Assembly (NCBI RefSeq): GCF_964355755.1 | Contig: NC_092678.1 | Location: 14,728,922-14,792,921, forward strand | DNA: 64,000 nucleotides | From: Antedon mediterranea | Taxonomy: Eukaryota > Echinodermata > Crinoidea > Comatulida > Antedonidae | Reading direction: 5' to 3' | Shown here: in pieces, positions 56,401 to 60,573 of the stretch | Numbering within the stretch: the stretch's first letter is position 1 | How the letters are laid out: every line of letters starts with the position of its first letter | Translations under genes and position numbers: made by a program | Notes under the pieces: model-generated | What the model was told of the DNA's origin: nothing | Database searches by the model: none | What the model saw: the letters and a program-made list of their open reading frames with translations, nothing else

Positions 56401-59400
56401 CATACGTACTGCATAACTAAAATTGTTATATTAAATTTCTTTTTAAAAAACTGTGTTATTTACAATATCTTAAATTATTTGTTAGGTAATTGAAGAACTT
56501 CGAAGGATACTAATTATTACTAGGCAAAGAGGAATGAAATACAAAAGAAAGCTTTTTAAAAAAGTGCTTAGCAAATTTTTCCAAAGAAGAGAATAATATA
56601 GTTTATTTTGGTATTTTAAAGAGAAACACCAGTCCTCCATCTGGTAAGTACAGTGTATGTTTTTGTACTTTTATCTATTCATAAATAGTTTTATAATGGA
56701 CCAATGGTAGTGAGGAAAATACGTGTACATATTGTGTACGTATTTTTAACAGCTTGGTTCGACTCAAGCTAGTGTCATGCACTCCTACCTTTGACAACTA
56801 AAATTAAATAAATGACTTATGAATATTAATTTTTGACATATTAATGCTCTCCTGGCCAGCCCACCCTTTCCCCTTCCTTTTACATTGACCACCTACAAAA
56901 CTGTAGGCTACATTATTAAAAATTTGAGCTACAGTATATCAAGTTTATGTCCATACATTATTCCACTCATTTAAATAAATTTATATAATATAATGTTTTC
57001 AATTTGTTATTTTTGGTTAGGTTCAAAGATAACCCATATGTTGTCAAATCTGTCAAACATATTTGTTGGGAAAAACTCATCAAAAAAAGTCTGCCGACCT
57101 TGAAGGTATTTAGTGTTTTTTAAAATTTAAAATACAAGTAACATTATGTACATTAAAAAAAAGTGTTTTTTTAAAATCAAATTTATCTTAGCTTAAAATT
57201 CGAGGTATATACTATGTTTACAATAATTTATTAAAATCAAACAATTAAACAAAATTTACATTTAATTGTATGATTGTTATTATAAACATTGATACGGAAT
57301 AAAAACATCAATCAGGATTGAGCACCGTTTTGCGTATTGTCTTCCTAAATAGTAATATTAAAAATAAATTTAGACCCTAATAATTTAACTAAAAATAATA
57401 GATACAGCCAGGCCTGTCTTTGGGATCGGTATAAACAGGGCAAAGTTTGTGATTAAAAAGTTCAAATGCATATTCCACCCACCCTTATGTCTTATAATGT
57501 AAAATTATTCTTACCACCGTTCTAATATTGCGTCATGTTTTTGTGTTTACCGCCCCAGATATAGGACTCTAAAACCACACCGTACCCAATTAGTTGATGA
57601 TGTTACACATATTTTAAATACAGTAATAACTAAAACTATATTAATCTCTTTTCATTTTTAGGAACATGAATAAAGATCCAGAATCCTGGTCTTCACGCCG
57701 ATCAGGTAATATGCCGGTATTGCTTTTGGACACAGAAATGGCCTACATTAAAGTTTAGCAAACAATTCTAACTACAAAGAAAGCAAAATTAGATGAGGCT
57801 CTAGTTACTCTCCTCTCCACTTTTTACCTTCTGGATTTCGATTATCCAAAATGAAAAGAAGTAGGCCTCACTATCCATTAACAGTTAGTGATTTGTGATG
57901 AAAACACACCTGTACACTTGACAAAGGCTGTTGAATCATCATTAGTATACATTAATAAATTTAAAGACACCTAATAGTTTAAAGCCCAGGTGCGGGAGAA
58001 GAATTTTACGAAATTTGTATTTTACCATTTTAATGTTTTTAAGTTTTCTTTTGATGGCATTTTATTATTAATAAAAACAAGTTTGTTTTAAAGAAGTTGT
58101 ATATATTATTGTACCTAATGTCATGTAAATTGTAGTTCTTAATGAAAATAACAGTATTGTTAATATTATGTTTAATAACATTCTTGAATTTATTTGTTTA
58201 AGTAAAATATTACTTAAAATGAGTATTCATTTATCGTTCTTAAAATAAATTTTTAATGATTTATATTTTATAGAATTCTTGTTTCAAGCAATTTTTTTCC
58301 CAATATAAGTAAGAATTTACGAATTTTAATTTGATAGAATTCTTGTTTCAAGCAATACTTTTCTTAAAATAAGTAAACATTTACTGGTTTTTATTTGATA
58401 GACTTCTTGTTTACTTATTTTTAAAAAAGTTTTGCTTGAAACAAGAATTCTACAAATAAAAATCGGATCTTACTTATTTTAAGAAATATATTGCTTGAAA
58501 CAAGAAAACTAAAAATATAAATCGGAATATTCTTACTTATTTTAAGAAAAATATTGCTTAAAACAAGAATTCTAAAAAATACAAACCGGAATATTCTTAC
58601 TTATTTTAAGAAAAATATTGCTTGAAACAAGAATTCTACAAATAAAAATCGGAATATTCTTACTTATTTTAAGAAATATATTGCTTGAAACAAGAATTCA
58701 AAAAATACAAATCGGAATATTCTTACTTATTTTAAGAAAAATATTGCTTGAAACAAGAATTCAAACAAATACAAATCGGAATATTCTTACTTATTTTAAG
58801 AAAAATATTGCTTGAAACAAGAATTCAAAAAATACAAATCGGATATTCTTACTTATTTTAAGAAATATATTGCTTGAAACAAGAATATTAAAATTAAAAA
58901 TCGGAATATTCTTACTTATTTTAAGAAAAATATTGCTTAAAACAAGAATTCTAAAAAATACAAATCGGAATATTCTTACTTATTTTAAGAAAAATATTGC
59001 TTGAAACAAGAATTCTACAAATAAAAATCGGAATATTCTTACTTATTTTAAGAAATATTTTGCTTGAAACAAGAATTCAAAAAATACAAATCGGAATATT
59101 CTTACTTATTTTAAGAAATATATTGCTTGAAACAAGAATATTAAAATTAAAAATCGGAATATTCTTACTTATTTTAAGAAAAATATTGCTTAAAACAAGA
59201 ATTCTAAAAAATACAAATCGGAATATTCTTACTTATTTTAAGAAAAATATTGCTTGAAACAAGAATTCTACAAATAAAAATCGGAATATTCTTACTTATT
59301 TTAAGAAATATTTTGCTTGAAACAAGAATTCAAAAAATACAAATCGGAATATTCTTACTTATTTTAAGAAAAATATTGCTTGAAACAAGAATTCAAAAAA

Positions 59401-60573
59401 TACAAATCGGAATATTCTTACTTATTTTAAGAAAAATATTGCTTGAAACAAGAATTCAAAAAATAAAAATCGGAATATTCTTACTTATTTTAAGAAATAT
59501 CTTGCTTGAAACAAGAATTCAAAAAAATACAAATCGGAATATTCTTACTTATTTTAAGAAATATATTGCTTGAAACAAGAATTCTATAAAATACAAATCG
59601 GAATATTCTTACTTATTTTAAGAAAAATATTGCTTGAAACAAGAATTCAAAAAATACAAATCGGAATATTCTTACTTATTTTAAGAAATATATTGCTTGA
59701 AACAAGAATATTAAAATTAAAAATCGGAATATTCTTACTTATTTTAAGAAAAATATTGCTTAAAACAAGAATTCTAAAAAATACAAATCGGAATATTCTT
59801 ACTTATTTTAAGAAAAATATTGCTTGAAACAAGAATTCTACAAATAAAAATCGGAATATTCTTACTTATTTTAAGAAATATTTTGCTTGAAACAAGAATT
59901 CAAAAAATACAAATCGGAATATTCTTACTTATTTTAAGAAATATATTGCTTGAAACAAGAATTCTATAAAATACAAATCGGAATATTCTTACTTATTTTA
60001 AGAAAAATATTGCTTGAAACAAGAATTCAAAAAATACAAATCGGATATTCTTACTTATTTTAAGAAAAATATTGCTTGAAACAAGAATTCTATTTTAAAA
60101 AATCGATAAATTGTTACTTATTTTAAGGCAGATACTGCTTAAAACAAGAATGAAAAAAGCAATTAAATTCTTGGTAAGAATATTGTTCTTAAAGTATTAT
60201 TTCTTGGTAAGAATAATTTTCTTGATAAGAATTTGTGTGATTCTTGTTAAGAATTTTACGATTCTTGGTAAGCCAAAAAGTATTGAAATACGGACAAGTC
60301 AAAATTTACTTGTTTCAAGAAATATTTTGCTTGAAACAAGTTTTTTTTTTCTTAAAACAAGAATCAGAATTTTGCTGTGCACTAGGAATGACTAATTTAG
60401 ACATGAATATGTTCTGGATAAGATCAGTATATGAGCATACTGTGGCGCAACATGCTTCAGGAAACCCCATTTCAATTGATGGCAGGGTTTCCATAGAGTC
60501 ACCTCCCATCAGTTTGGTTGCTACTCATATGGACAAATTGCCATCACGGATAAAATGGAGAAATCGAAAAAAG
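11380..60573 (+). CDS. Multi-exon ankyrin-repeat / Roco GTPase gene (partial; 5' and 3' ends not seen)
   Basis: Twenty ankyrin exons (E1-E20), one capping exon (E21) and six GTPase exons (E22-E27) lie in one orientation with GT-AG borders (E18 has GC). If all are joined they encode about 710 residues of ankyrin repeats and 270 residues of capping and Roc sequence without a phase conflict. Roc motifs fall in order: P-loop GKEGAGKT (E22), PSTDGI (E23), WDYAGQ (E25), THMD (E27). Roco proteins couple a Roc GTPase to a COR dimerisation domain and often carry repeat domains for partner binding; ANK-Roc proteins include DAPK1. COR and any signalling domain would lie beyond E27. Which ANK exons are really spliced together is unknown, and a CACTA-like transposon sits inside E27, so this allele may be broken. 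Domain assignment is firm; single-gene continuity is inferred. Confidence 0.75.
11788..11935 (+). repeat. Two degenerate copies of a ~78-bp tandem unit
   Basis: Each copy starts with AGCCAAATAATA (11789 and 11866) and ends with a CAGTGGTATCAAAT-type sequence. It lies in the intron after E1 and has no coding sense. Confidence 0.6.
12537..12641 (+). CDS. Ankyrin exon E2 (founder type)
   Basis: The acceptor is tttatag and the donor gtaaca; the exon is 35 codons in phase 0. It reads [15 protein letters not shown], with a canonical GDTPLH, and [14 protein letters not shown]. Introns around E1 and E2 share long similar blocks (for example 12255-12362 and 13068-13185), so the two arose by duplication. 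Confidence 0.8.
12650..14870. other. Intron DNA, duplicated block and AT-rich sequence
   Basis: Apart from the block at 13068-13185 that matches 12255-12362, no exon, RNA gene or transposon protein is recognisable here. Confidence 0.4.
14875..14912 (+). pseudogene. Ankyrin exon remnant
   Basis: After an intact acceptor (ttatag) the sequence reads [11 protein letters not shown] and then TAG, with the rest of the repeat lost. The DGxTPL start and the upstream intron words match the other ankyrin exons. Confidence 0.6.
15019..15230 (+). mobile_element. tRNA-derived SINE
   Basis: The head GTGGCCGAGCGGTTAAGAC resembles the A-box region of a Ser/Leu tRNA. It is followed by the core GGTGGTAGAACGAGTCTTCTC, a (TAG)n expansion at 15151-15169, and GGGTTACCCCGGTGTACTAC. 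The same order of blocks is common in marine invertebrate genomes, from memory. The tRNA part does not fold as a full tRNA. Confidence 0.6.
15241..15740 (+). repeat. GATC-rich satellite: three 120-bp units plus a short palindromic array
   Basis: Units begin at 15241, 15361 and 15481 with (G/A)TGATCTCATG and are exactly 120 bp apart with few differences. From 15600 to about 15700 there are shorter repeats of the type GAGATCATGGTGAGATCGCCATGAGAT, which are locally palindromic. Confidence 0.9.
16215..18780 (-). mobile_element. LINE C, CR1/Jockey-like, internally deleted
   Basis: On the minus strand ORF2 begins near 18545 ([15 protein letters not shown], matching LINE B). The endonuclease lies at 18429-17953 ([24 protein letters not shown]). 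After a deletion of the linker, reverse transcriptase runs from about 17860: [37 protein letters not shown], then CFLYADDT. The C-terminal part (17054-16614) has [11 protein letters not shown] and [10 protein letters not shown]. The element ends at an ATGAA-type tail near 16215-16235. It is a dead copy in the long intron between E2 and E3. Confidence 0.85.
18785..19235. other. AT-rich intron DNA
   Basis: Low-complexity ATA/AAT sequence. No gene or mobile-element protein is visible. Confidence 0.4.
19236..19920 (+). repeat. Degenerate tandem repeat, period about 300 bp
   Basis: The phrase GACCACTGGTCAAGAAA and its variants recur near 19238, 19541 and 19829, followed each time by similar blocks (CTCAAATTACTCG, then a CTATAGC(C/T)GG(C/T)AC-type block). 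The copies have diverged. Confidence 0.7.
20555..21200 (+). mobile_element. CACTA-like element, left end only
   Basis: The copy begins with the same terminal inverted repeat CACAGCAAAATTTGAAATTC as the full element at 52461. It runs through the same left-array sequence (CTTAAAATAAGAAGTCAATATC units) and breaks off at 21200 inside a unit. The right end is missing. Confidence 0.85.
21449..21764. mobile_element. MITE related to the TTAA element at 28959-31815
   Basis: The left end AGATGTATTGTCCCCC and the right end (reverse complement AGATGTTTTGGCCCC, then TTGAATAGACCATTTTG) match the ends of the 2.86-kb element. The length is 316 bp. The flanks are TTGA and TATT, a decayed form of the expected TTAA duplication. 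Confidence 0.7.
21765..22680. other. Intron before E3
   Basis: No gene or transposon recognised. The last ~60 bp match the intron end that precedes every B-type ankyrin exon. Confidence 0.5.
22681..22785 (+). CDS. Ankyrin exon E3 (type B)
   Basis: The acceptor ttcacag and donor gtaatt bound 35 codons in phase 0: [32 protein letters not shown]. This is a degenerate ankyrin repeat (TPIN for TPLH, NGESP loop). It is paired with E4 as the first B+C dimer. Confidence 0.8.
23075..23185 (+). CDS. Ankyrin exon E4 (type C)
   Basis: The acceptor is ttttttag and the donor gtaaag; 37 codons in phase 0: [39 protein letters not shown] replaces TPLH. The reading stays open past the donor to a stop at 23335. 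Confidence 0.8.
23741..23845 (+). CDS. Ankyrin exon E5 (type D)
   Basis: The acceptor is cttgatag and the donor gtaata; 35 codons in phase 0: [33 protein letters not shown]. This is a canonical ankyrin repeat. Its flanks carry the D-unit marker block with ACGTACGTATGATCTGC. Confidence 0.85.
24356..24460 (+). CDS. Ankyrin exon E6 (type D)
   Basis: 35 codons in phase 0: [37 protein letters not shown] replaces TPLH, as in E19. The acceptor is tttaaag and the donor gtaata. Confidence 0.85.
24555..25050 (+). repeat. Dispersed repeat, copy 1 (also at 63527-63712)
   Basis: It begins TCTATATATAAA, then TACGTAAGGGCAAAA and CGGTAAATCGCGCCTTAC. The same 130 bp recur from 63527, and TTGATTTGCGATGAATGGAAC recurs further on. 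The shared TC start is reminiscent of a Helitron 5' end, but no hairpin-CTRR 3' end was found. Confidence 0.5.
25611..25985 (-). mobile_element. LINE 3' fragment
   Basis: The minus strand encodes the C-terminus of a CR1/L2-type ORF2: [46 protein letters not shown]. It is followed by a 3' end with an (ATT)n tail at 25618-25634. It is 5'-truncated, as LINE insertions often are. Confidence 0.85.
25975..26200 (+). repeat. Dispersed repeat, inverted partner of 44253-44545
   Basis: The segment GTATTCGAGAACCATCTGTGGG (26168-26189) and the sequence before it match the reverse complement of 44260 onward. No protein is supported. Confidence 0.6.
26577..26625 (+). pseudogene. Type D ankyrin exon remnant
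   Basis: Only the second half remains: [14 protein letters not shown], then TAG where the other copies have AAG, followed by a GT. The first half is gone. Confidence 0.75.
26640..27900. other. Intron DNA without recognised features
   Basis: No exon or transposon protein was seen. At 27905-27940 the D-unit marker ACCTATAACGTACGTATG recurs without an exon, marking another unit that has lost its exon. Confidence 0.4.
28247..28262 (+). pseudogene. Collapsed type D ankyrin exon
   Basis: After gttatag the first bases ATCGGAAAT match the exon start. The sequence then jumps directly to the post-exon intron (AAAGATTTATATGATTA). About 95 bp of exon are deleted. Confidence 0.6.
28515..28640 (+). mobile_element. 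Short retroelement 3' end with AATAAAAT tail
   Basis: The sequence GTGGCGGTATTTATCGCTGTTGG is followed by TTGATTG and (AATAAA)n at 28610-28640, the shape of a LINE or SINE 3' end inserted into a D unit. No coding part is present. Confidence 0.45.
28843..28947 (+). CDS. Ankyrin exon E7 (type D)
   Basis: 35 codons in phase 0: [33 protein letters not shown]. The donor is gtaact. A TTAA-flanked transposon starts only 11 bp into the intron. Confidence 0.85.
30297..30531 (-). CDS. Candidate terminal exon of an element-encoded protein
   Basis: On the minus strand a pyrimidine-rich tract and tag precede [18 protein letters not shown]. The reading is open for 77 codons (including [17 protein letters not shown]) to a TGA at 30297. 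It lies inside the TTAA element. I do not recognise the family; it may be a piece of a transposase or accessory protein. Confidence 0.35.
31064..31101. repeat. Palindrome CATGGAGGTATAAA ... TTTATACCTCCATG
   Basis: A 38-bp near-perfect inverted repeat inside the TTAA element. A shorter version of the same palindrome occurs in both CACTA-like copies (39845-39866, 55603-55624). Confidence 0.75.
31850..32215 (+). mobile_element. Decayed LINE reverse-transcriptase fragment
   Basis: At 31900 the reading [18 protein letters not shown] is typical of the linker before a Rex1/CR1-type reverse transcriptase. From about 32105 it reads [17 protein letters not shown], then in another frame GVFTVIFNT. Frameshifts separate the pieces. 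Confidence 0.65.
32216..33034. other. Intron DNA before E8
   Basis: The segment 32405-32560 (CCATCACCTCTCTTAAGCGACC) recurs at 34868-35015, so it belongs to the duplicated B+C unit. No gene is seen. Confidence 0.5.
33035..33139 (+). CDS. Ankyrin exon E8 (type B)
   Basis: 35 codons in phase 0: [32 protein letters not shown]. The acceptor is ttcacag and the donor gtaatt. First half of the second B+C dimer. Confidence 0.8.
33380..33490 (+). CDS. Ankyrin exon E9 (type C)
   Basis: 37 codons in phase 0: [35 protein letters not shown]. The donor is gtaaag. An extra dinucleotide after the donor shifts the read-through frame that is open in other C copies. Confidence 0.8.
33956..34060 (+). CDS. Ankyrin exon E10 (type B)
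   Basis: 35 codons in phase 0: [32 protein letters not shown]. First half of the third dimer. Confidence 0.8.
34309..34419 (+). CDS. Ankyrin exon E11 (type C)
   Basis: 37 codons in phase 0: [35 protein letters not shown]. The reading is open past the donor to 34578. Confidence 0.8.
35296..35400 (+). CDS. Ankyrin exon E12 (type B)
   Basis: 35 codons in phase 0: [32 protein letters not shown]. First half of the fourth dimer. Confidence 0.8.
35649..35759 (+). CDS. Ankyrin exon E13 (type C)
   Basis: 37 codons in phase 0: [35 protein letters not shown]. The unit after it is cut by the LINE at 35868-36958. Confidence 0.8.
35868..36958 (-). mobile_element. LINE D (L2/Rex-like), 5'-truncated but with a long open frame
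   Basis: The minus strand encodes [20 protein letters not shown] and [15 protein letters not shown] (catalytic YADD near 36790-36800), then 277 uninterrupted codons to 35945. These include [30 protein letters not shown] and [16 protein letters not shown]. The 3' end carries an (ATT)n tail at 35866-35885. The long intact frame suggests a younger insertion than the other LINEs. It landed inside a duplicated B+C unit. Confidence 0.9.
35945..36778 (-). CDS. LINE D ORF2, C-terminal half (reverse transcriptase thumb and tail)
   Basis: Part of the reverse transcriptase used for target-primed integration. The frame is open from just after the YADDT motif to its natural stop (LFADVLARC). The 5' half of ORF2 and any endonuclease are missing by truncation, so no active protein is expected. 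Confidence 0.8.
   Translation of the reverse strand: MSVNPVQRDVAAAISKMEACIEDVRNWMTTNYLKLNDGKTEFIIVGSKCNISKINITHIRIGNSNIAPSSVVRNLGIMLDSNLTMEAQITTVSKAACISIRNLGRIRGNLNKKTAELIVHSFFTSKIDIGNALLFGIPKSQKQRLQRLQNMAARIVTYTKSNAHITPVLMDLHWLPVQQRIKYKLALFVFKILNDSAPAYLSDLVDRYESSRRGLRSLSQNLLQERRAKNQWGQRSFYVAAASVWNSLRATVKCSTSLNSFKTNLKTSLFADVLARC
37136..37240 (+). CDS. Ankyrin exon E14 (type B)
   Basis: 35 codons in phase 0: [32 protein letters not shown]. First half of the fifth dimer. Confidence 0.8.
37488..37598 (+). CDS. Ankyrin exon E15 (type C)
   Basis: 37 codons in phase 0: [35 protein letters not shown]. The reading is open past the donor to 37757. Confidence 0.8.
38458..38562 (+). CDS. Ankyrin exon E16 (type D)
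   Basis: 35 codons in phase 0: [33 protein letters not shown]. The acceptor is tttaaag and the donor gtaata. Confidence 0.85.
38605..38910 (+). repeat. Dispersed repeat, partner of 47695-48000
   Basis: Blocks such as AATGTAATGTTTTGGTGTGAT, CAAACGTTTCTATT and CTCCTTACCACAAT occur in the same order in both places. No protein is conserved between the copies. Confidence 0.7.
38945..39049 (+). CDS. Ankyrin exon E17 (type D)
   Basis: 35 codons in phase 0: [33 protein letters not shown]. The acceptor is ctatag and the donor gtaata. Confidence 0.85.
39534..39638 (+). CDS. Ankyrin exon E18 (type D), donor altered
   Basis: 35 codons in phase 0: [33 protein letters not shown]. The exon is followed by GC instead of GT, because CACTA-like sequence starts at 39640. 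GC donors can work, but this exon may also be skipped; its phase-0 symmetry would keep the frame. Confidence 0.75.
40106..42093 (+). CDS. Spliced gene-like segments carried by CACTA-like copy 1
   Basis: Four pieces look like exons. 40106-40172 reads [16 protein letters not shown] and ends at ACAG/gttcg. About 40739-40836 reads [16 protein letters not shown] to a TAA. 41258-41342 reads [18 protein letters not shown] between ag and gt. 41901-42093 reads [16 protein letters not shown] and ends [13 protein letters not shown] then TGA. The last ending resembles the C-terminus of an uncharacterised protein family common in fish and echinoderms (a FYxLNLDYP-type end), from memory. The pieces do not join in one simple phase, so it is a broken or captured gene, or an element gene I cannot assemble. 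Confidence 0.4.
42480..43790 (+). repeat. Right tandem array of CACTA-like copy 1 (63-bp units)
   Basis: Units of about 63 bp repeat CGGAATATTCTTACTTATTT and TTGCTTGAAACAAGAATTC. The first part (42500-42650) is in inverted orientation, so the array has a head-to-head centre near 42655. Because 63 is a multiple of three, long artefactual reading frames run through it. Confidence 0.9.
43889..44610. other. Intron DNA with a dispersed repeat
   Basis: The segment 44253-44545 is the reverse complement of 25975-26200. No gene is seen. Confidence 0.5.
44611..45088 (+). repeat. Two tandem copies of a 239-bp unit
   Basis: GGCCTATAAATAATATACCA occurs at 44611 and 44850, and the sequences stay nearly identical for the whole 239 bp. 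The few differences suggest a recent duplication. Confidence 0.9.
45189..45800 (-). mobile_element. PIF/Harbinger-like remnant
   Basis: The left edge GGGCCTGTTTCTGCTGC resembles PIF/Harbinger termini. ATACGGTAT words repeat near both sides (45216-45270 and 45790-45800), forming a palindrome on the left. A Myb/SANT-like protein on the minus strand lies between. The exact ends and a target duplication are not resolved. Confidence 0.45.
45399..45659 (-). CDS. Myb/SANT-like DNA-binding protein exon, Harbinger accessory type
   Basis: The 86-codon reading has [32 protein letters not shown] and [12 protein letters not shown], the three-helix pattern of a Myb/SANT-like domain, followed by [10 protein letters not shown]. 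Such proteins partner the PIF/Harbinger nuclease and guide it to element ends. The N-terminal Trp helix is short and the C-terminus ends at a stop; it may be one exon of a longer gene or a decayed copy. Confidence 0.55.
   Translation of the reverse strand: MCGEAKMSGQLKGNKRDNHIYKDISKKIKQEYGIDLSPKQVNSKLKSLRKQYNMAKYNNSGRERINCPHYDVFCALTTYLSLGLGC
45944..46048 (+). CDS. Ankyrin exon E19 (type D)
   Basis: 35 codons in phase 0: [33 protein letters not shown]. The acceptor is ataaag and the donor gtaata. Confidence 0.85.
46176..46500 (-). mobile_element. LINE E 3' end with (TTATC)n tail
   Basis: The minus strand encodes [31 protein letters not shown] and [16 protein letters not shown], then a stop near 46324. 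This is a LINE ORF2 C-terminus. The tail is the GATAA repeat at 46178-46200. It is strongly 5'-truncated and interrupts a D unit between E19 and E20. Confidence 0.85.
46574..46678 (+). CDS. Ankyrin exon E20 (type D)
   Basis: 35 codons in phase 0: [33 protein letters not shown]. It is the last intact ankyrin exon before the capping exon. Confidence 0.85.
47206..47250 (+). pseudogene. Type D ankyrin exon remnant
   Basis: After tttaaag the sequence GACTGAAACACCACACAGC matches the exon start, but the second codon is TGA and the rest has decayed. Confidence 0.7.
47251..48578. other. Intron with a dispersed repeat
   Basis: 47695-48000 is a diverged copy of 38605-38910. No exon is seen in the remainder. 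Confidence 0.5.
48579..48663 (+). CDS. E21, ankyrin cap and linker
   Basis: The acceptor gtttatag and donor gtaagc bound 85 nt entered in phase 0: [35 protein letters not shown] fits a degenerate last ankyrin repeat. It ends one base into a codon, which E22 completes as Lys. Confidence 0.75.
48806..48971 (+). CDS. E22, Roc domain start with P-loop
   Basis: The acceptor is tattag and the donor gtaact. It reads [18 protein letters not shown], then [20 protein letters not shown] and [18 protein letters not shown] is a Walker A motif. The ARGxxAIxxY helix and the RCMFLG strand directly before it are typical of invertebrate Roco proteins. It leaves two bases (AG) completed by E23. Confidence 0.9.
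48972..50212. other. Intron of the Roc domain
   Basis: No gene or transposon protein recognised. Confidence 0.4.
50213..50313 (+). CDS. E23, Roc switch I
   Basis: The acceptor aacatag and donor gtaaga bound [15 protein letters not shown] (first Arg shared with E22) and [17 protein letters not shown] is the switch I (G2) signature of Roco GTPases. Its phase fits both neighbours. Confidence 0.9.
50598..50660 (+). CDS. E24, Roc helical segment
   Basis: The acceptor tgtacag and donor gtatgt bound 63 nt: [18 protein letters not shown] (Asp shared with E23). This is a charged helix between switch I and the DxxG motif. It was accepted because it is the only reading that joins E23 and E25 in phase. 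Confidence 0.75.
50755..50908. mobile_element. Foldback (hairpin) element of about 150 bp
   Basis: The two halves are near-complete reverse complements: TACAAATAATGGCAT ... GGTGAATGATG on the left and CATCATTCACC ... ATGCCATTATTTGTA on the right. The centre reads ATCAACGAGGCAACGCCGAGTTGAT. It lies in a Roc intron. Confidence 0.8.
51375..51481 (+). CDS. E25, Roc DxxG motif
   Basis: The acceptor ctaatag and donor gtatgc bound [19 protein letters not shown] and ITHR. WDYAGQ is the G3 (DxxG) motif with the Trp common in Roc domains. It is entered in phase 1 and ends in phase 0. Confidence 0.9.
51547..51645 (+). repeat. GGT/AGT-type microsatellite
   Basis: Imperfect trinucleotide repeat (GATGGTGGTGGTGGT, AGTGGTAGTGG) in the intron after E25. 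Confidence 0.85.
52198..52287 (+). CDS. E26, Roc strand after DxxG
   Basis: The acceptor ggtttag and donor gtaagt bound 30 codons in phase 0: [28 protein letters not shown]. After E25 this gives the THRFFLT...Y strand pattern expected between G3 and G4. Confidence 0.85.
52455..60573 (+). CDS. E27, Roc THxD exon, interrupted by a CACTA-like element
   Basis: The acceptor ttttag is followed by GGTCCA (52455-52460). The transposon occupies 52461-60379, and the exon resumes with CTAGGAATG (60382), ending at donor gtaatt after 60573. With one copy of CA removed the reading is open: [16 protein letters not shown], then [21 protein letters not shown] is the G4 (NKxD-like, here THxD) motif. The joined length is 198 nt, phase 0 to phase 1-free end. 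As it stands the 7.9-kb insertion should destroy the protein unless spliced out. Confidence 0.85.
52461..54527 (+). repeat. Left subterminal array (102-bp units)
   Basis: Units of about 102 bp contain TTTTACTTAAAATAAGAAGTC, ATCAAGACTATTTTTGCTT and GATTCGCAATATT. Starts at 53281 and 53383 give the period. The outer units are more diverged than the inner ones. 102 is a multiple of three, so repeated artefact frames appear. Confidence 0.9.
54545..55396 (-). pseudogene. Captured or element-borne spliced gene piece, minus strand
   Basis: Reading on the minus strand: [20 protein letters not shown] (55390-55325, C2H2-finger-like), then an acidic Asp/Ser-rich stretch ([14 protein letters not shown], frameshifted), then [16 protein letters not shown] ending at a good donor (54970/gtaagc). 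An acceptor (ctttag/54647) opens [17 protein letters not shown]. The two exons join in phase at IPQ-VVAV. The layout resembles the N-terminal part of uncharacterised multi-exon proteins of fish and echinoderms, from memory. It is cut at 55396, where partial copy 1 begins its homology. Confidence 0.5.
55864..57854 (+). pseudogene. Plus-strand gene-like segments in CACTA-like copy 2
   Basis: Same segments as in copy 1: [16 protein letters not shown] (55864-55930), [18 protein letters not shown] (near 57022-57106) and the last segment from 57661. Here an in-frame TAG (57756-57758) replaces the GAG of copy 1, so the C-terminal exon is broken in this copy but open in copy 1. Confidence 0.5.
58255..60110 (+). 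repeat. Right subterminal array of copy 2 (63-bp units)
   Basis: Same unit as at 42480-43790 (CGGAATATTCTTACTTATTT, TTGCTTGAAACAAGAATTC) but with about 8 more units. The first units (58270-58400) are inverted relative to the rest. Confidence 0.9.

Larger units (their letters stand above)
52461..60379. mobile_element. CACTA-like (CMC-type) DNA element, full-length copy 2
   Basis: Terminal inverted repeats are perfect for 12 bp: CACAGCAAAATT at 52461-52472 and AATTTTGCTGTG at 60368-60379. The flanks share CA (52459-52460, 60380-60381), a 2-bp duplication. The ends start CACAG, and each end has a large subterminal array of AAACAAG/CTTGTTT-type units, a known feature of CACTA elements; similar ends occur in fish EnSpm elements, from memory. 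The inside carries minus-strand (54545-55396) and plus-strand (55864-57854) gene-like pieces but no recognisable full transposase. Confidence 0.75.

Noticed and set aside
42480-60110. Regular repeats that might suggest a CRISPR array
   Set aside because: The units adjoin directly with no unique spacers, the genome is eukaryotic, and the arrays end in transposon termini.
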